A stretch of 64,000 bases of DNA. Origin: Neckera pumila (taxonomy: Eukaryota > Streptophyta > Bryopsida > Hypnales > Neckeraceae). A model generated the notes under the pieces. It worked only from the letters and a program-made list of their open reading frames with translations. It was not told the DNA's origin and made no database searches. The first letter of the stretch is position 1. Each line of letters starts with the position of its first letter. This document shows, one piece after another, positions 12,182-23,080 of the stretch. The stretch lies in contig OZ018412.1 in NCBI GenBank assembly GCA_963969595.1, positions 8,558,501-8,622,500 of the forward strand. The letters run 5' to 3'. The translations under genes were made by a program, and so were the position numbers.

Positions 12182-12474
12182 TACTATAGTAGGAGGCTCA
12201 TAAACCGACCGGGCTATAAAACCGATCATGGTGTAGGGGTACACGTTGCTTTCTTCCATGTACTGACTGTGTACATTTCAAGGGGTGGTCGCTTTTAGTG
12301 ACCACTGCATTTCAACTCTAGAAATTCCTAGCTAATTCCAGAAAGGTCTAAAAAATATGAAAAGACTTGGACTAGATGCAAATTCCATTTTTCTTCCTAT
12401 TAAAATTTATTGAAGATTGTTTCAATGGAGTTTAGCTCTTAGATGGACAGTTTAGGAGCCTCCTACCATATTGC
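12182..12474. mobile_element. ~290-bp MITE with ends like the giant element
   Basis: The left end contains TAGTAGGAGGCTCATAAA; the right end read in reverse is GCAATATGGTAGGAGGCTCC. This is the same terminal core as the giant element (GGTAGGAGGCTCTAAA). The inside shows no ORF. It lies inside the transposase reading frame, whose last codons and stop (NMVGGS then TAA) come from the MITE end. No clear target duplication could be read, and the left tip is disturbed by CTA repeats. Confidence 0.7.
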
Positions 12475-14794
12475 ATCTTCCATAAAAATTGTTAATGATG
12501 CTCAAACTTCCCTTGTCATTCACCCGAAAAGAATCAACTATAGATGAATAACCACCCTCACCATTCCCTACATGTGGCCTAAAAGTAGAGATGCACAGAT
12601 GATTCTCTTTTTGTCCACAGAAGCCCACCAATCCATCAGATCGGGCATCCCAAGAAATACGGGACTTGACTTTCGTCTCGTCTTCAGCCAAGATGACTGG
12701 TACCGGTCCTTCCACTCCTTGAGTAGCTTTGGCCTCCCTGTAAATGTGAGCCACAGCAGCAAACAACGAAGAATGCTCCCCGGCAATAAACTGAACCCCT
12801 TTCTTGTTTTCCCGTTTAGTACAATCATAGGACGGACCACCAAAATTCAAGGAAAACAAAGCACACATTCGCCTGCCTCCATAGATCCTCATAGCTTGTG
12901 CTAATGATTTTGTATTTTTTGAGAATCTATGACCTTGCCTCACACGATTCAAGTTTGTGGCAACATCCCTGAGGAAGTCCCACAAAGCTGGCTTTCCCCC
13001 AAAGGCGTTGGTTCTGTGAGCCGCCAAAATGTTGTTACAGAAGGATAGAACATCCTTTCTATTAAAACTTTCTACGGCACTAAGTTCTAGACCACGGTGA
13101 CTTACTTTCAATTGGGCAACCCTAGACTTCATGAGCCAGTGCCTGGCCTTTTCCTCACGATATTTCCTAGCTAAAGTCCTAGAGTGCGTGCCCAGCTCAA
13201 GGGATGACAAGTAGTCTACCCTTCTTCCACACTGTGTATCCCTAGAACCGCGCTTAACAAGAGCACGACCTTCCCTAAGCACCCTAAGTCTGAAATCCGT
13301 GGACTCCTCAATCTCTCTACACTTACAGCAAGTGAAATTTGTGAACGGTTCTCCTGTGCCATACACACGTTTGCAGTGTGTATGGCGCAAGCAACCCCTC
13401 ACAACAACAGTTTCACTTTTGAATAGGAAATCTGCAGTTGTGCTGGGCTCCGCTATCCACAGCGATCCAGGCTTCGGATCATTGAGCAATGAATCCACTC
13501 TATAGCTCTTCCCACCATATTCAACGATTTTCTTCCTAAATCCCCAGCACAACAATGAGAAGATGGAGTCTGAGTGCAGACCTGACGGAGCTTCGCCTGA
13601 TGTTTCGGTATCTGCATTGCCCGAACTGGTGAACCAAGAATGCAGGTCGCGTTGATTTCCAGTGGTGGATCTCGACCTTGCGGTAGGTCTACCCCGTTTT
13701 CCCGAGCTGACTGCACTTGATTTCTTAGAGGAACTATTTGACGCAGCCAGATCTTCACAACACTTGGTATGCATGAGCCCATGGACGTGATTCTCTAAGT
13801 TAGCTCTGAGGTTCCCCTTCTGCGGGCACAGGTACATTATTTCTCCGTCGATTTTACAGCGCACCTTGAACCAGAAAGACTTGAACTGAGAACTTCCCAC
13901 ATCTCCTACTACAACAAACGGAGGATCAACTAAAGAGATGGAGTCATTCACGCTTTGAAGAACGCTGACACCTTCCTCCACGAGACGCTTGTGGTCTGCT
14001 GCTGTATAAATGACGGGTTTCTTCGAGTTGCCCTCCTTCTTTGGGTGATCGCTGTACGGGATGTCCCTCCTCTTGCACCACTGCTTGATGTGAAGAGCTG
14101 AATGCAAGTGCGATTTCTTGAAATTCGTGAATAGGTTCTGTATGCCATACCGGCTGTGATCACCGCTTGTACCCCCGATTTCTTTGTTGCACTCCACGCA
14201 GAAGATCTTGACGACTGCAACGCCATGCTGATCGTAGGTCTTCAGCTTCCAAAGATGGTCTGCAAAATCCATGGACTGCAGCTCCCTCGTAAGCTTCACA
14301 GCAGCGCTTGTATAATTCTCCATGATCTCACTGGAAAGGATTTGGGATTGAAGCAGACTGCCATCATTTGGAAGCTCTTCAGGGGAAAACCCTAAACCCA
14401 CTTCTGCCTCCTGCAACGTCGAGTCGGCAGCAACTTCGAACTCCTGCGCATCGGGGAACTCCAAGTCGGGGGGCGCCACAAAATCATTGCTCCCGGTTTC
14501 GCCACGGATCTCCTGACGACATCGCTTTCCAGGTCCACCCCCGTCTTCCTCCACCGCAGGGATCACGTAAATGCATTCCGTGACAGGATTCATCGCCTCG
14601 AACCTCTTCCGGATGCAACATTGATCCTCGAAGTCCCAAAACTCAAACGCCCAATCAACGCACCCACCCTCCTCCAGACGCAATCGCAACTCGGTGTAAG
14701 TGTCGCCAGCTTTACAGAAGAAAGGACTGAGGAGCTCCGGACGCGCGTTCTCGTCTGCGAGGGAAAACAGCTTCGTCTTGAAATTGAGCGCCAT
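12452..14794 (-). pseudogene. Truncated zinc-finger DNA transposase
   Basis: An open frame of about 780 residues from the Met at 14794 (MALNFKTK, in the better start context AAAGATGGCG; an upstream in-frame Met lies at 14836). The N-terminus has no known domain. Two Cys/His clusters follow, one FCVECNKEIGG with HLHSALH behind it, the other MYLCPQKGN with HVHGLMH behind it, resembling BED/C2H2 DNA-binding fingers. A third cluster HTHCKRVYG...CCKCREIEE lies mid-protein. Near the C-terminus ILAEDETKVKSRISWD and DGLVGFCG resemble the first acidic catalytic region of RNase-H-fold transposases of the P/THAP9/Kolobok kind. The frame then runs into a MITE and stops, so the remaining catalytic residues are missing and I find no continuation beyond 12182. 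It is non-functional as it stands. No internal stop is present before the break, so the loss is recent relative to the host gene. Confidence 0.7.
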
Positions 14795-15301
14795 CTTTGC
14801 CTGAACCCTAAACCGCCACCTTGAGTCCACAAACACACCGCAAGCACATAACAGTGAGAAGGAAAAGACTGGCCCGCCAGTGTCTACGCGATCTCCTGCC
14901 CCAAACCCCAGAGCGAACCCGGAACAAACAGGGCGCCAATTTTCGAAATGAAATGAAATGAAATGACAAAATTAAATGCCAGCCACTTAACCAACGGCTA
15001 CTGTAGAAATGAGTAAAGTCTATAAAATTATTGATTACTTTCAATATGCCACTCACAAGGCAGCAACATTTAATACTTTTGGCCAAAAAAAAGAATAAAA
15101 AGGGGGGTATCCTAGGTCTAATTTTTTTCTAATTGGACCTATTTTTCTATACCCTATAGTAGTTTGAAGACATGTCAATCCATTTTAGTACCCTATAGTA
15201 TTAAAAAACAAATTATAATTTTTATCTCAAATGTTTTTTAGACACCCTATCATTTGTTCGCACGTAGTTTTCTACTGCTACCGCTCACTACCCCCCCCGA
15301 G

Positions 15302-15309
15302 CCTTAAAG
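15302..15309 (+). repeat. Right 8-bp target-site duplication
   Basis: CCTTAAAG directly after CCCCGAG, identical to 11846-11853. Confidence 0.8.
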
Positions 15310-16450
15310 TTTGGATTTGAGTTCCACGACGGAATGCGCTTCTTGGAGATGAGTGGAACGAGAAGGTTCTTTGGGCAATCAATGATAATTAGATCCACGA
15401 CAGGATCTCAGGTCACCTCACGGTCCAATGAGTGAGGCCTTCTCTGATTTACCTGCAATGAGAAAATTGTTCACGTCGTTAGACAGAATGACCGTGAAAC
15501 ACCAATGTGTTGAATAACACATTAAAGCTGCAAAGAGAACTTCAAGGTCTAGTATGTACCCTGCAAATGAAGTCCATGACTTCAATATAACAATTCAGTG
15601 GTGAATTCGCCGACTCCTCCATGATATCGGCGATGGAGACGTTCAAGATGAGTTCTTCCGTCTCGACGTCGTCATCGTCAAGCACCACGACTTGCGTGCC
15701 TTGCGTCACCATATCCTCCATCCACTTTGCAAGAACGGCCTTCCTCTTCAGACCTCTTTGGCTTCCCTCGACCAATTGCGAGCTCTGATCGACCGTGGAT
15801 GACATTGGAATGACAACTGTGTCACCCTCATCTTTCTTCTTCCCCTTTGCCTTGGCTTCCTCCTCCTTCTCCTTCTGCTTCTCCTTCTCCTTCTCTTCTC
15901 ACTTGGCCACACGCTCTGCCTCCTTCTTCTCTTTGTTCACCAAAGCAACTTGGAGACGAGCCGCTTTCTTCCTGTCGGCATGGTCCCTCTTTGAAATTGC
16001 CTTCCTCCTCTGATCGTCATTGAGTCCTACAAACTCATCCACGTTCAAGTCAATCGCACCGAGGCCCTCCAAAGAATCCCGGAGTTGTTGCTCTAACGGG
16101 TGAGTGTAGGAAATTGGGCAGTCAATATACCATCCTCTGCTGTTGAGATGAGCCGTGGTAAATGTCCGAAGCTGATTCGCCGTGTACATGCAACTCGGAG
16201 AACTGCGGTCCAAAAAATTCGAAAGGAACAGTGGGAGGTCCGCCCTTGGGATTGCTCTTTTTCCTTCAAGTTTGAATTTGAAATATGTGGAACAGAAGAG
16301 ACAACAAACATGAAGGTAGAATTGGGAGAAATCGACTTAGAGAAAATACAACTTCTCTCTTATATACTTCTACCACAAATCAAGAATTATAATCTATTTA
16401 GAAGTTTGAGGTCAGGGAATTACATTGTGAAACTCTGACGGGACAAAAAT

Positions 16451-16523
16451 GGGGGGTTGCTGGACAACCTCTAGAACATCCATCGGATCCAACGGATGTC
16501 CCAGAGTCTCCTCCCGAACCCCC
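16451..16523. repeat. Small palindromic module with central CGGATCC, intronic
   Basis: The outer arms are GGGGGGTTG and AACCCCC; the centre is CATCCATCGGATCCAACGGATG, itself an imperfect palindrome. It sits in an intron of the methyltransferase-like gene. Similar modules occur at 27566-27636 and, tandemly, at 20926-21721. Confidence 0.6.
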
Positions 16524-19500
16524 TGGATTTGATCCTTCCCTAACTTTTAGCACAACTTTTTCTTAAAGAATATGATTTTTGACAATAAAGAAGGCCCTCA
16601 TAAATTCAGATAGCCATTTCAAAATGAATATTATTAATACCTAGTATTGGAGACATACCGGAAAAGAACTCTTTGCACTGCCTGTTGGGACCCCTCTTGA
16701 CTGCTGAAGTTGTCGCTTTTCTTGAAGTAATTTGCTCCTCTGAGATGGGGCAAGAATCCTTGATCCCAAATCTTCTTCCTCCAACCTTCCAGATACTCCG
16801 GTAAGGTCTCTGGTTGCAGGGGAACCTTCATGTTGATTATGATGTTGTCCTGCCTAACAACATCATCATAGAAGTGCACAATTGCATCTTCAATCTGTGA
16901 CAAGATAAGAAATGTTAGCGATTACAAGATACGAAATGCATTGCAATTATTAAAATATTTATATATCCCATTGAAATGAAATATGGCCAATTTTAAAATT
17001 AAAAAATACGTCTATAGAGAAGTATTTACTGCTACATACCAACACAACGGTTCAAGAAAGGACCAAGTAATGTCTCTGACACTGGTTTAGGCGGAAAGTG
17101 TCTAGCCTCATGTGAAGGTTGTGAGGAATTCCACCACTTGAGGAACTTGATTTTGTGCTCTGCCGTAGTATTGCATGTGGCAACCATCTGTAGCTTTTCC
17201 AGTGTCATCTCCGGGACCTCATTGGAGCTCCAATGTTTCTCAATCTGACCACAAAAATAATAGCATTGTCATTAATATTCTGAAATTCAAATGAGATCAA
17301 TGATAAACAATCAAAATGAAGGCCCAAAAAGCACCTCTTGTAGAAAACCAGGCATATTAGCTGGATGGGCCACCGCGACCAGCTTAGACATTTTGATATT
17401 GAGTTTGCCGGTTTTCTCATTTGCTTTGGCTCTCATTGCCTTTGCAAGTTCCTCTGGAGTTCTCTCCTCTTTTGGCATGATCTTGTTATACCTTCGACCC
17501 GCTGCATTTGCGGATTGGGCAATCTCTTGCTGCACAAGTGGAAAAAAAATTTCATATTCAAAATAGTAAAATATGGCCGAAATCAATAGAATAATAAGGA
17601 AAGAATGACAGTTCACGTATATTCTTACCCGGAAAACAAAGGATGTGAAGACTTGCTGTGGCATAGCATACCAAGTTTTCTTGGGTTTATGGGAACCACA
17701 CATTCGGACCTTTGACGGCCTCAACATTTCCTTGAACCGCTCTATAGGAAGGAGGCCATATTTCTGCACCATGTATAACGTGTGCACCAAATTGGTCTTG
17801 ACATGCGAGTCCTCGGTAGACCTAGAGAGTACACAATAACACAAACCATATTTCTTCAATTTACCTCATAAAAGTTGCAGAATTTCTGAATTATTGAAAA
17901 TAAGTTGAAAGTGAAGGTTTAACATGGGGAGATCATTCTCAGGGTCCGCTAGGTACTATGTGCATTCAGATTTTAGACCTTGTATCATATGTTCAACAAT
18001 TTCAATAAAATGATAAGAAGATAGTTTGAATAAATTTTCCTCCTTTGACAATTAATGTTCTAAATTATGGATAATATTATTAGGTATTGATAATTGCTGA
18101 TTAACTCTTGAAATAAATAGACACATTCCAGAGCTCAAAAACACTTCCACATCTCTATTATATACAAGAAAATATTTTCTAAAAAATATATACAAGAAGC
18201 TTCTCAAATAGATGTCAGAATTGATAGTTCATATTGTTTGAACATTAATGTTTTAGTCAGCTGAATATTTTCTATAAATAATTAATTGAGAAACATGCAA
18301 TTTCATTTCATTTCAGAACCATCTCTAGGAATCCCTTGATATGATATTTGAACTTGGATTCTTTGGAATTACAAACATATAGCCATTATGGAACAGCACT
18401 CAAAACTCTAGGTCAAAATCATAGTTCATATACAAGTAAATGTATTTATTTTAATCACAAAAAATGCAACAATTTAAATTCAACAAAAACAAGTTAAAAG
18501 TAAAGTACTAAATGAAGGAAACAAGATTCTTACTTATTTATGTCATGCATTACATGCATGACGAGCTCGGTCTTGCCTTTCGTATCAAGAATGATTGAGT
18601 CAACACTATAGTGCCACTCCTTGTCTCTGGGGTGCTTCTTTGTGATGTAGTTCATCCATGCTATGAGTCTGTGATTACCATCACAGATATAGAACTTGAG
18701 GTTCTTCAAGAACCTCAATTCCTGTATGGACTTGACATGGGCATTGAAAATGGCATTTCCTTCCTTCCACAGTGGACTCCACTTTTCCATCTCCTCTACC
18801 GTGAAGTCTGAGCTTTCACCGCCTTCATCTGTGGTGGTGACATAGAATACTGCAGCTCTATCTCGGTAACCATTGGTGAACTCGTGCTCCAAGAAATCAA
18901 GGTCACAGGAGAAGGTGGGCCTCACCATGGGCATTGGTACCATGCGACAAAGCGGGATTTGAAGACGGAATAGGTGATCCGGCTTCATCCGCAATGATGC
19001 AATTGTGTTGACGGAATCCACTTTGTGGTACTGTCGTAGATCGTCTTCTAGCAAGTCTTTGTTGTCAGCCTCCAACACATCATCGGGCACATCTTCCTCC
19101 ATCTCTTCACCTTCTTCTTCAACTAAAATATGTGGTTGGGAGGACTCTCCGGTATTTGGAGTTTTGTGAATGGTATCTTCATGCCAAAGGTTTGTAGGAG
19201 TCACACCCATCTGCAAGTTCAGATCAAAGAATTAACCAATACCCACATACTTGCATTCACAGAATTGAAGTTTCAAGCAAGAATAAATAAATAAATCCAA
19301 GGAAAAATGAATGCATTTAAGTTCAATCATTTGAAGGTTCAAGTGTAGGTTTGCAAATTACATGTATTACACATTCAAAGGTCCAAAGCAAGAAATTCCA
19401 AAAATGATTCCACTCAAAGAAATTCAGTCAATTTGGACATCTTCTTCTGAGTCAGAGCTCAAGTGGATGAAAACAGTTTCTCCTATAACATGAACACTGC

Positions 19501-20925
19501 TACAAGCGCACTGACAAGTCTCTTCCTTCATTGGACCATCGACGGTAATGGACACCTAACTGTTTGAGCTATATTCCGTTTCCGAACTCTCGGGAGACAT
19601 AAACTTGTCCGGACGGTTTCTAGCCATCTCAAGGATCAAATCAAGACGCCTACGTTTCGCTTTTGGTGTGAGGCTTAGTTTCCGTTTTGCTACTCCAGGG
19701 TCACTGACTCTACTGAGCACAGAACTCTCAAAAGCATCAAATGCATAGTCAGCTGCGTCCATCACATCTGCAAAGCTTACCAAGTCCTCTTCATCAGCTT
19801 CATCTTCTTCATCGCCTTTCTCTTCTTCGGAATCGCTAGAGTCCACGACATTCTCCTGCATTGGTACCAGTGGCTGAGAAAGTCTTGCTTCATGAGTCTC
19901 TGTATCAGTAGGAGGCATGAGAGTGGGTAAAGTTAGGTCTTGTTCACCTCCAGCCTTCTGTGGATGTGCAACATTGCCAGATTCAGAAATCAAGAAAGAT
20001 TTTCATGTTTAAGAAAACTTAGAAATCGCCACACATGGACCCTACTCTTTACGTTGACAAATCAACTTATATCACATGGAATTTTTTGGCAGTACTCACC
20101 AATATTCCTTTGAAATCTTAATAACCGCTATTAGAAAATTGGAAATGGATTCAAACTTTGTATTATAAGGACACCGCAAACCAAAGTAATAAGAGAATTT
20201 TCATCTATGATTTTCTTCAAAAATGCTTCAAAAATATTCAATTTGCTATCAACAAAATTTCATGAAGCACCTCAATTGCCAAATCTAGAGAATTCGTAGA
20301 TGAAAGATGAAATAATGAGAGATAAACTCTTTATCTATAACAATGAAGAACTCAAGTTCTGAAACTAAAAATTCGTCTAAACCTTCAAGAAATGATGATT
20401 GCTATGATTTGAAAAATTGATGTCACCAATATCTATACTTGTGAAGGATTACCAAGTGCATTTGAATTTATTAAGCTCAAAATGTATTGATAAGCAAGCA
20501 TTCAGAAAATCTATGATTTCTAGCAAGCCTTCATAATTGTAGATGCAGTCCTGTAATTTTGTATATTTTAATCAAAGCTTCAATCTCAAATTATTGAAAT
20601 TTTTTCTAATCCTCCAAATTTTTTTTTGGTATAGAATTATAATTGAATCCAAAATTTTTATTCAAATCTCGAAATTCCTTTCAAACCTTTGATATTCACC
20701 TCTGAGTTCTACTATGTTCGTACCATTAGAATTTACAAAGTTCCTCTGAAATGTCTCTGGAAGCTCTAAAATCTACAGAAATGTACTCAAATCTTCTAAA
20801 ATCTACAAAGCTATCTCTAAATCTTCTGAGAGCCAAAGAAGTCAATTGAAACCTTCAGAAATCTACAGATACTCAAAGTTTTTATTTGAAATCAACAGAA
20901 ACTTGAAAGGGGTGATCTTAAATCA

Positions 20926-21721
20926 GGGGATCCAGCTGAGTCACTCTAAGATACTGTCGGATCCAACGAAGGTGTCGTCCGACTGAGCTGCACCTTCTAG
21001 TTTTTGATTAGTTTGAGGAACCTGATCAATAAATAGTGAAACCATAAATGGACGTTGAAATCAAGGGGTCAAGCTGAGTCACTCTACGGTACTGTCAGAT
21101 CTGACGAAGGTTTTGGACGACTGAGCTGCACCCCCTAAAAAGCAAAAAGAATGTAGAACTTGATCAACGAACTGTGAAGCCAACAGTATTTTTGAATGCA
21201 CGTTCAAGATCAAGGGGTCAAACTGAGTCACTCTAGCGTATTGTGGGATCCGACAAAGGTTTTGGCCGATTGAGCTGCACCCCCTAAAAAGCAAAAAGAA
21301 TGACGAACTCGATCATCGAACTGTCAAGCCATTATTATTTTTGAATGCATGTTCAGTATCCGGGGTCAAGCTGAGTCACTCTAGCGTACTGACGGATCCG
21401 ATGAAGGTTTCGGCCGATTAAGCTGTACCTCCTAAAAAGCGAAAAGGATAAGGAACTCGATCACCGAACTGTCAAGCGAACAATATTTTTGACTACACGT
21501 TCAAAAACGGGGGGTCAAGCTGAGTCACTCTAGCGTACTGTCGAATCCGACGAAGGTTTCGGTTGTCTGAGTTGCACCCCCTAAAAAGCGAAAAGAATGA
21601 GGATGAATTGTGAAGCCAACAAAATTTTTGAACGCACGTTCAGAATTGAGGGGTCAAGCTAAGTCACTATTGAGTACTGTCGGATCCAACGAAGGTTTTG
21701 GCCAACTGAGCTACACCCTTC
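20926..21721. repeat. Satellite-like array, six units of 139-149 bp
   Basis: Units start at about 20926, 21065, 21214, 21362, 21511 and 21650. Each begins GGGGTCAAGCTGAGTCACTC, has a central GTCGGATCCGACGAAGG and closes with GACTGAGCTGCACCCCC, so its first ~75 bp is an imperfect palindrome bounded by G and C runs. A spacer with AAAAAGCAAAAAGAATG and TTTTTGAA...CACGTTCA follows. The array lies in the intron between 21977 and 19957. Confidence 0.85.
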
Positions 21722-22189
21722 CAAAAGCTAATTCAAGATTTCCATAGAACCCAATTACAGAGTACTCATCCAATGTTGACAATCCCGTTCGGCGAGCACC
21801 CGCAATTTGGATGTGAGATTTCGAGGCACAAAAAGATCAGTGTCTACTTCAGTATGTAGAAATCAAGCTTACCCTTGCACACTCCCGGTGTCTGTCCTTG
21901 CTCGGACCTGCCTGAAACCTGCTTGCTACCAGTGGTTATTGACTCAAATGAATTCAAAAGAGTTTTGAATCATTACCTGCGACTTGGGTTGTGATCTTCT
22001 GGAGCGGTTTTGAGAACCTGTAGTCGCCCCTCTTGCCCTGCTACGCGTACTCCTCGTCATCCTCCTCTGCTCGAGAAGATAACAAAATTACAAAATGTGG
22101 CAAGTTGTGAAGGAGAGATTGAAAAAATTGAAGAGATTAACATGATAATGGAAATGTTAGTGGCGACCTGGCTTCATACACCGGTGTTC

Positions 22190-22620
22190 ATTTTGGATAA
22201 GCTTAGTTTGAGATCCAGCTTAAATGGCGCAATTACGGAAATCAGCGGATGCTCAAAATAGAATGGAATACCTCCAGTTATTGGGTTATCAGGGGTACAG
22301 TAGAGATCGCGATGTTATCCGTCGAATTGACGAAGTCCGTGGGCGCCAGGTCGGGACCCAGTTAATTCAAAAGTTACCCAGATTCCTAGCTTGTGCGATC
22401 AGGTATTCGCCCAAGATTTACTGAAAAAAGTTTGGTATTCACGCGGTGGCGCGAGCAGGTGGAGCGTCAACTGGGCAGTCAATCGTGGACCGTCGATCCT
22501 ACAAGGAGGAGATGAACCTTTGTTAGTTGATAGACCCAGTCGGTTGCCCGAGCAGGTGTACCGACCGACCAGGTGACTGTCACTTGTAGATCCTAAAGCC
22601 GTGGCTGAATCACATCTACC
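22190..22620. other. GC-richer insert in an intron, unidentified
   Basis: This part of the first large intron is markedly more GC-rich than its surroundings (GTGGCGCGAGCAGGTGGAGC, CGACCGACCAGGTGACTG). Short frames are open on both strands but none is recognisable. It could be a fragment of another transposable element. Confidence 0.3.
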
Positions 22621-23080
22621 CCCAAATACATTGCATCTAAAAGCAATTGACACCTCAGTATGTTGAAAAGACTCAATCAAGTTACCACAAAACTTTATTA
22701 CAATATTGATCTTTGAGGAACTAATTGGAAAACAGGCTAATGAGATAATGAAAAGCACAAAAAAAAGCTCTTACGTTTAGGTTGTCCTCAATCCTTCCTT
22801 TGCGGTGTGCATTTGAATTCTCTGCAAACATCTCTTGTCCTGCCTCAACACCATCACTAAGGGCATCCTCTTCTCCAGCACCAATCTAAGCTTCAAATTG
22901 AAGAATTCTTCGAAGATCGTCGGGTGTCGTCTCAGTAGCTTTCGGCAAAACTCTCGGTCCTCTTGTCATCCTGGATCGTCTCAAAGCCTTGGCATTTGAA
23001 AGATAAAGTGAACCACGTCTCCTTCCTCTCTTTCTTGGTTTTACTCTAATCAACTCAATTACTTTGCAATCTACAAGCAT

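Larger units (their letters stand above)
11854..15301 (-). mobile_element. 3.4-kb DNA transposon with G-tract ends, inserted in a methyltransferase exon
   Basis: The ends are CTCGGGG...TAGTG on the left and CACTACCCCCCCCGAG on the right. The left G tract is 24 long and the right C tract 8 long. Further inwards GGTGCGAAC (left) and the inverted GTTCGCACG (right) also match. CCTTAAAG flanks both sides. Removing the insert and one octamer restores an open reading frame (NPNFKGMQSTF) in the host exon. The cargo is one transposase-like gene read on the - strand, truncated by a nested MITE. An 8-bp duplication fits hAT-, P- or KDZ-type elements; the superfamily is not settled. Confidence 0.8.
10614..23080 (-). 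pseudogene. ParB-like / beta-class DNA methyltransferase-like gene, decayed
   Basis: A multi-exon gene assembled from splice sites and protein continuity. Exons (high to low): ~23073-22775, 22066-21977, 19957-~19556, 19210-18534, 17821-17629, 17529-17335, 17244-17040, 16894-16659, 16202-15560, 15452-15302 joined to 11853-11649 across a transposon, 11559-11280, 11185-10975, 10874-10614. The N-terminus is basic (RKRGRRRG), followed by an acidic stretch. Exon 4 carries FYICDGNHRL (18665-18690), a ParB/sulfiredoxin-like motif. Exon 9 has a Glu/Lys-rich linker. Exon 10 carries VDLIIIDCPKN, the place of methylase motif IV but lacking canonical DPPY. Exons 11-12 carry LDCTATTGASITACRGTGRH, like the motif I (AdoMet) region. 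Motif IV before motif I is the beta-class order. In-frame stops lie at 22886, 19556, 15899, 15408, 11826 and 10782 (low coordinates), all TAG or TGA. The family assignment is inference from motifs; a decayed host gene is the alternative. Confidence 0.6.

Noticed and set aside
20926..21721. CRISPR-like array
   Set aside because: Units are 139-149 bp with diverged repeats and similar spacers, in a plant nuclear intron; this is a satellite.
22399..22758. Minus-strand frame of 119 codons in the first methylase intron
   Set aside because: It does not join neighbouring exons in frame with splice sites and shows no recognisable family.
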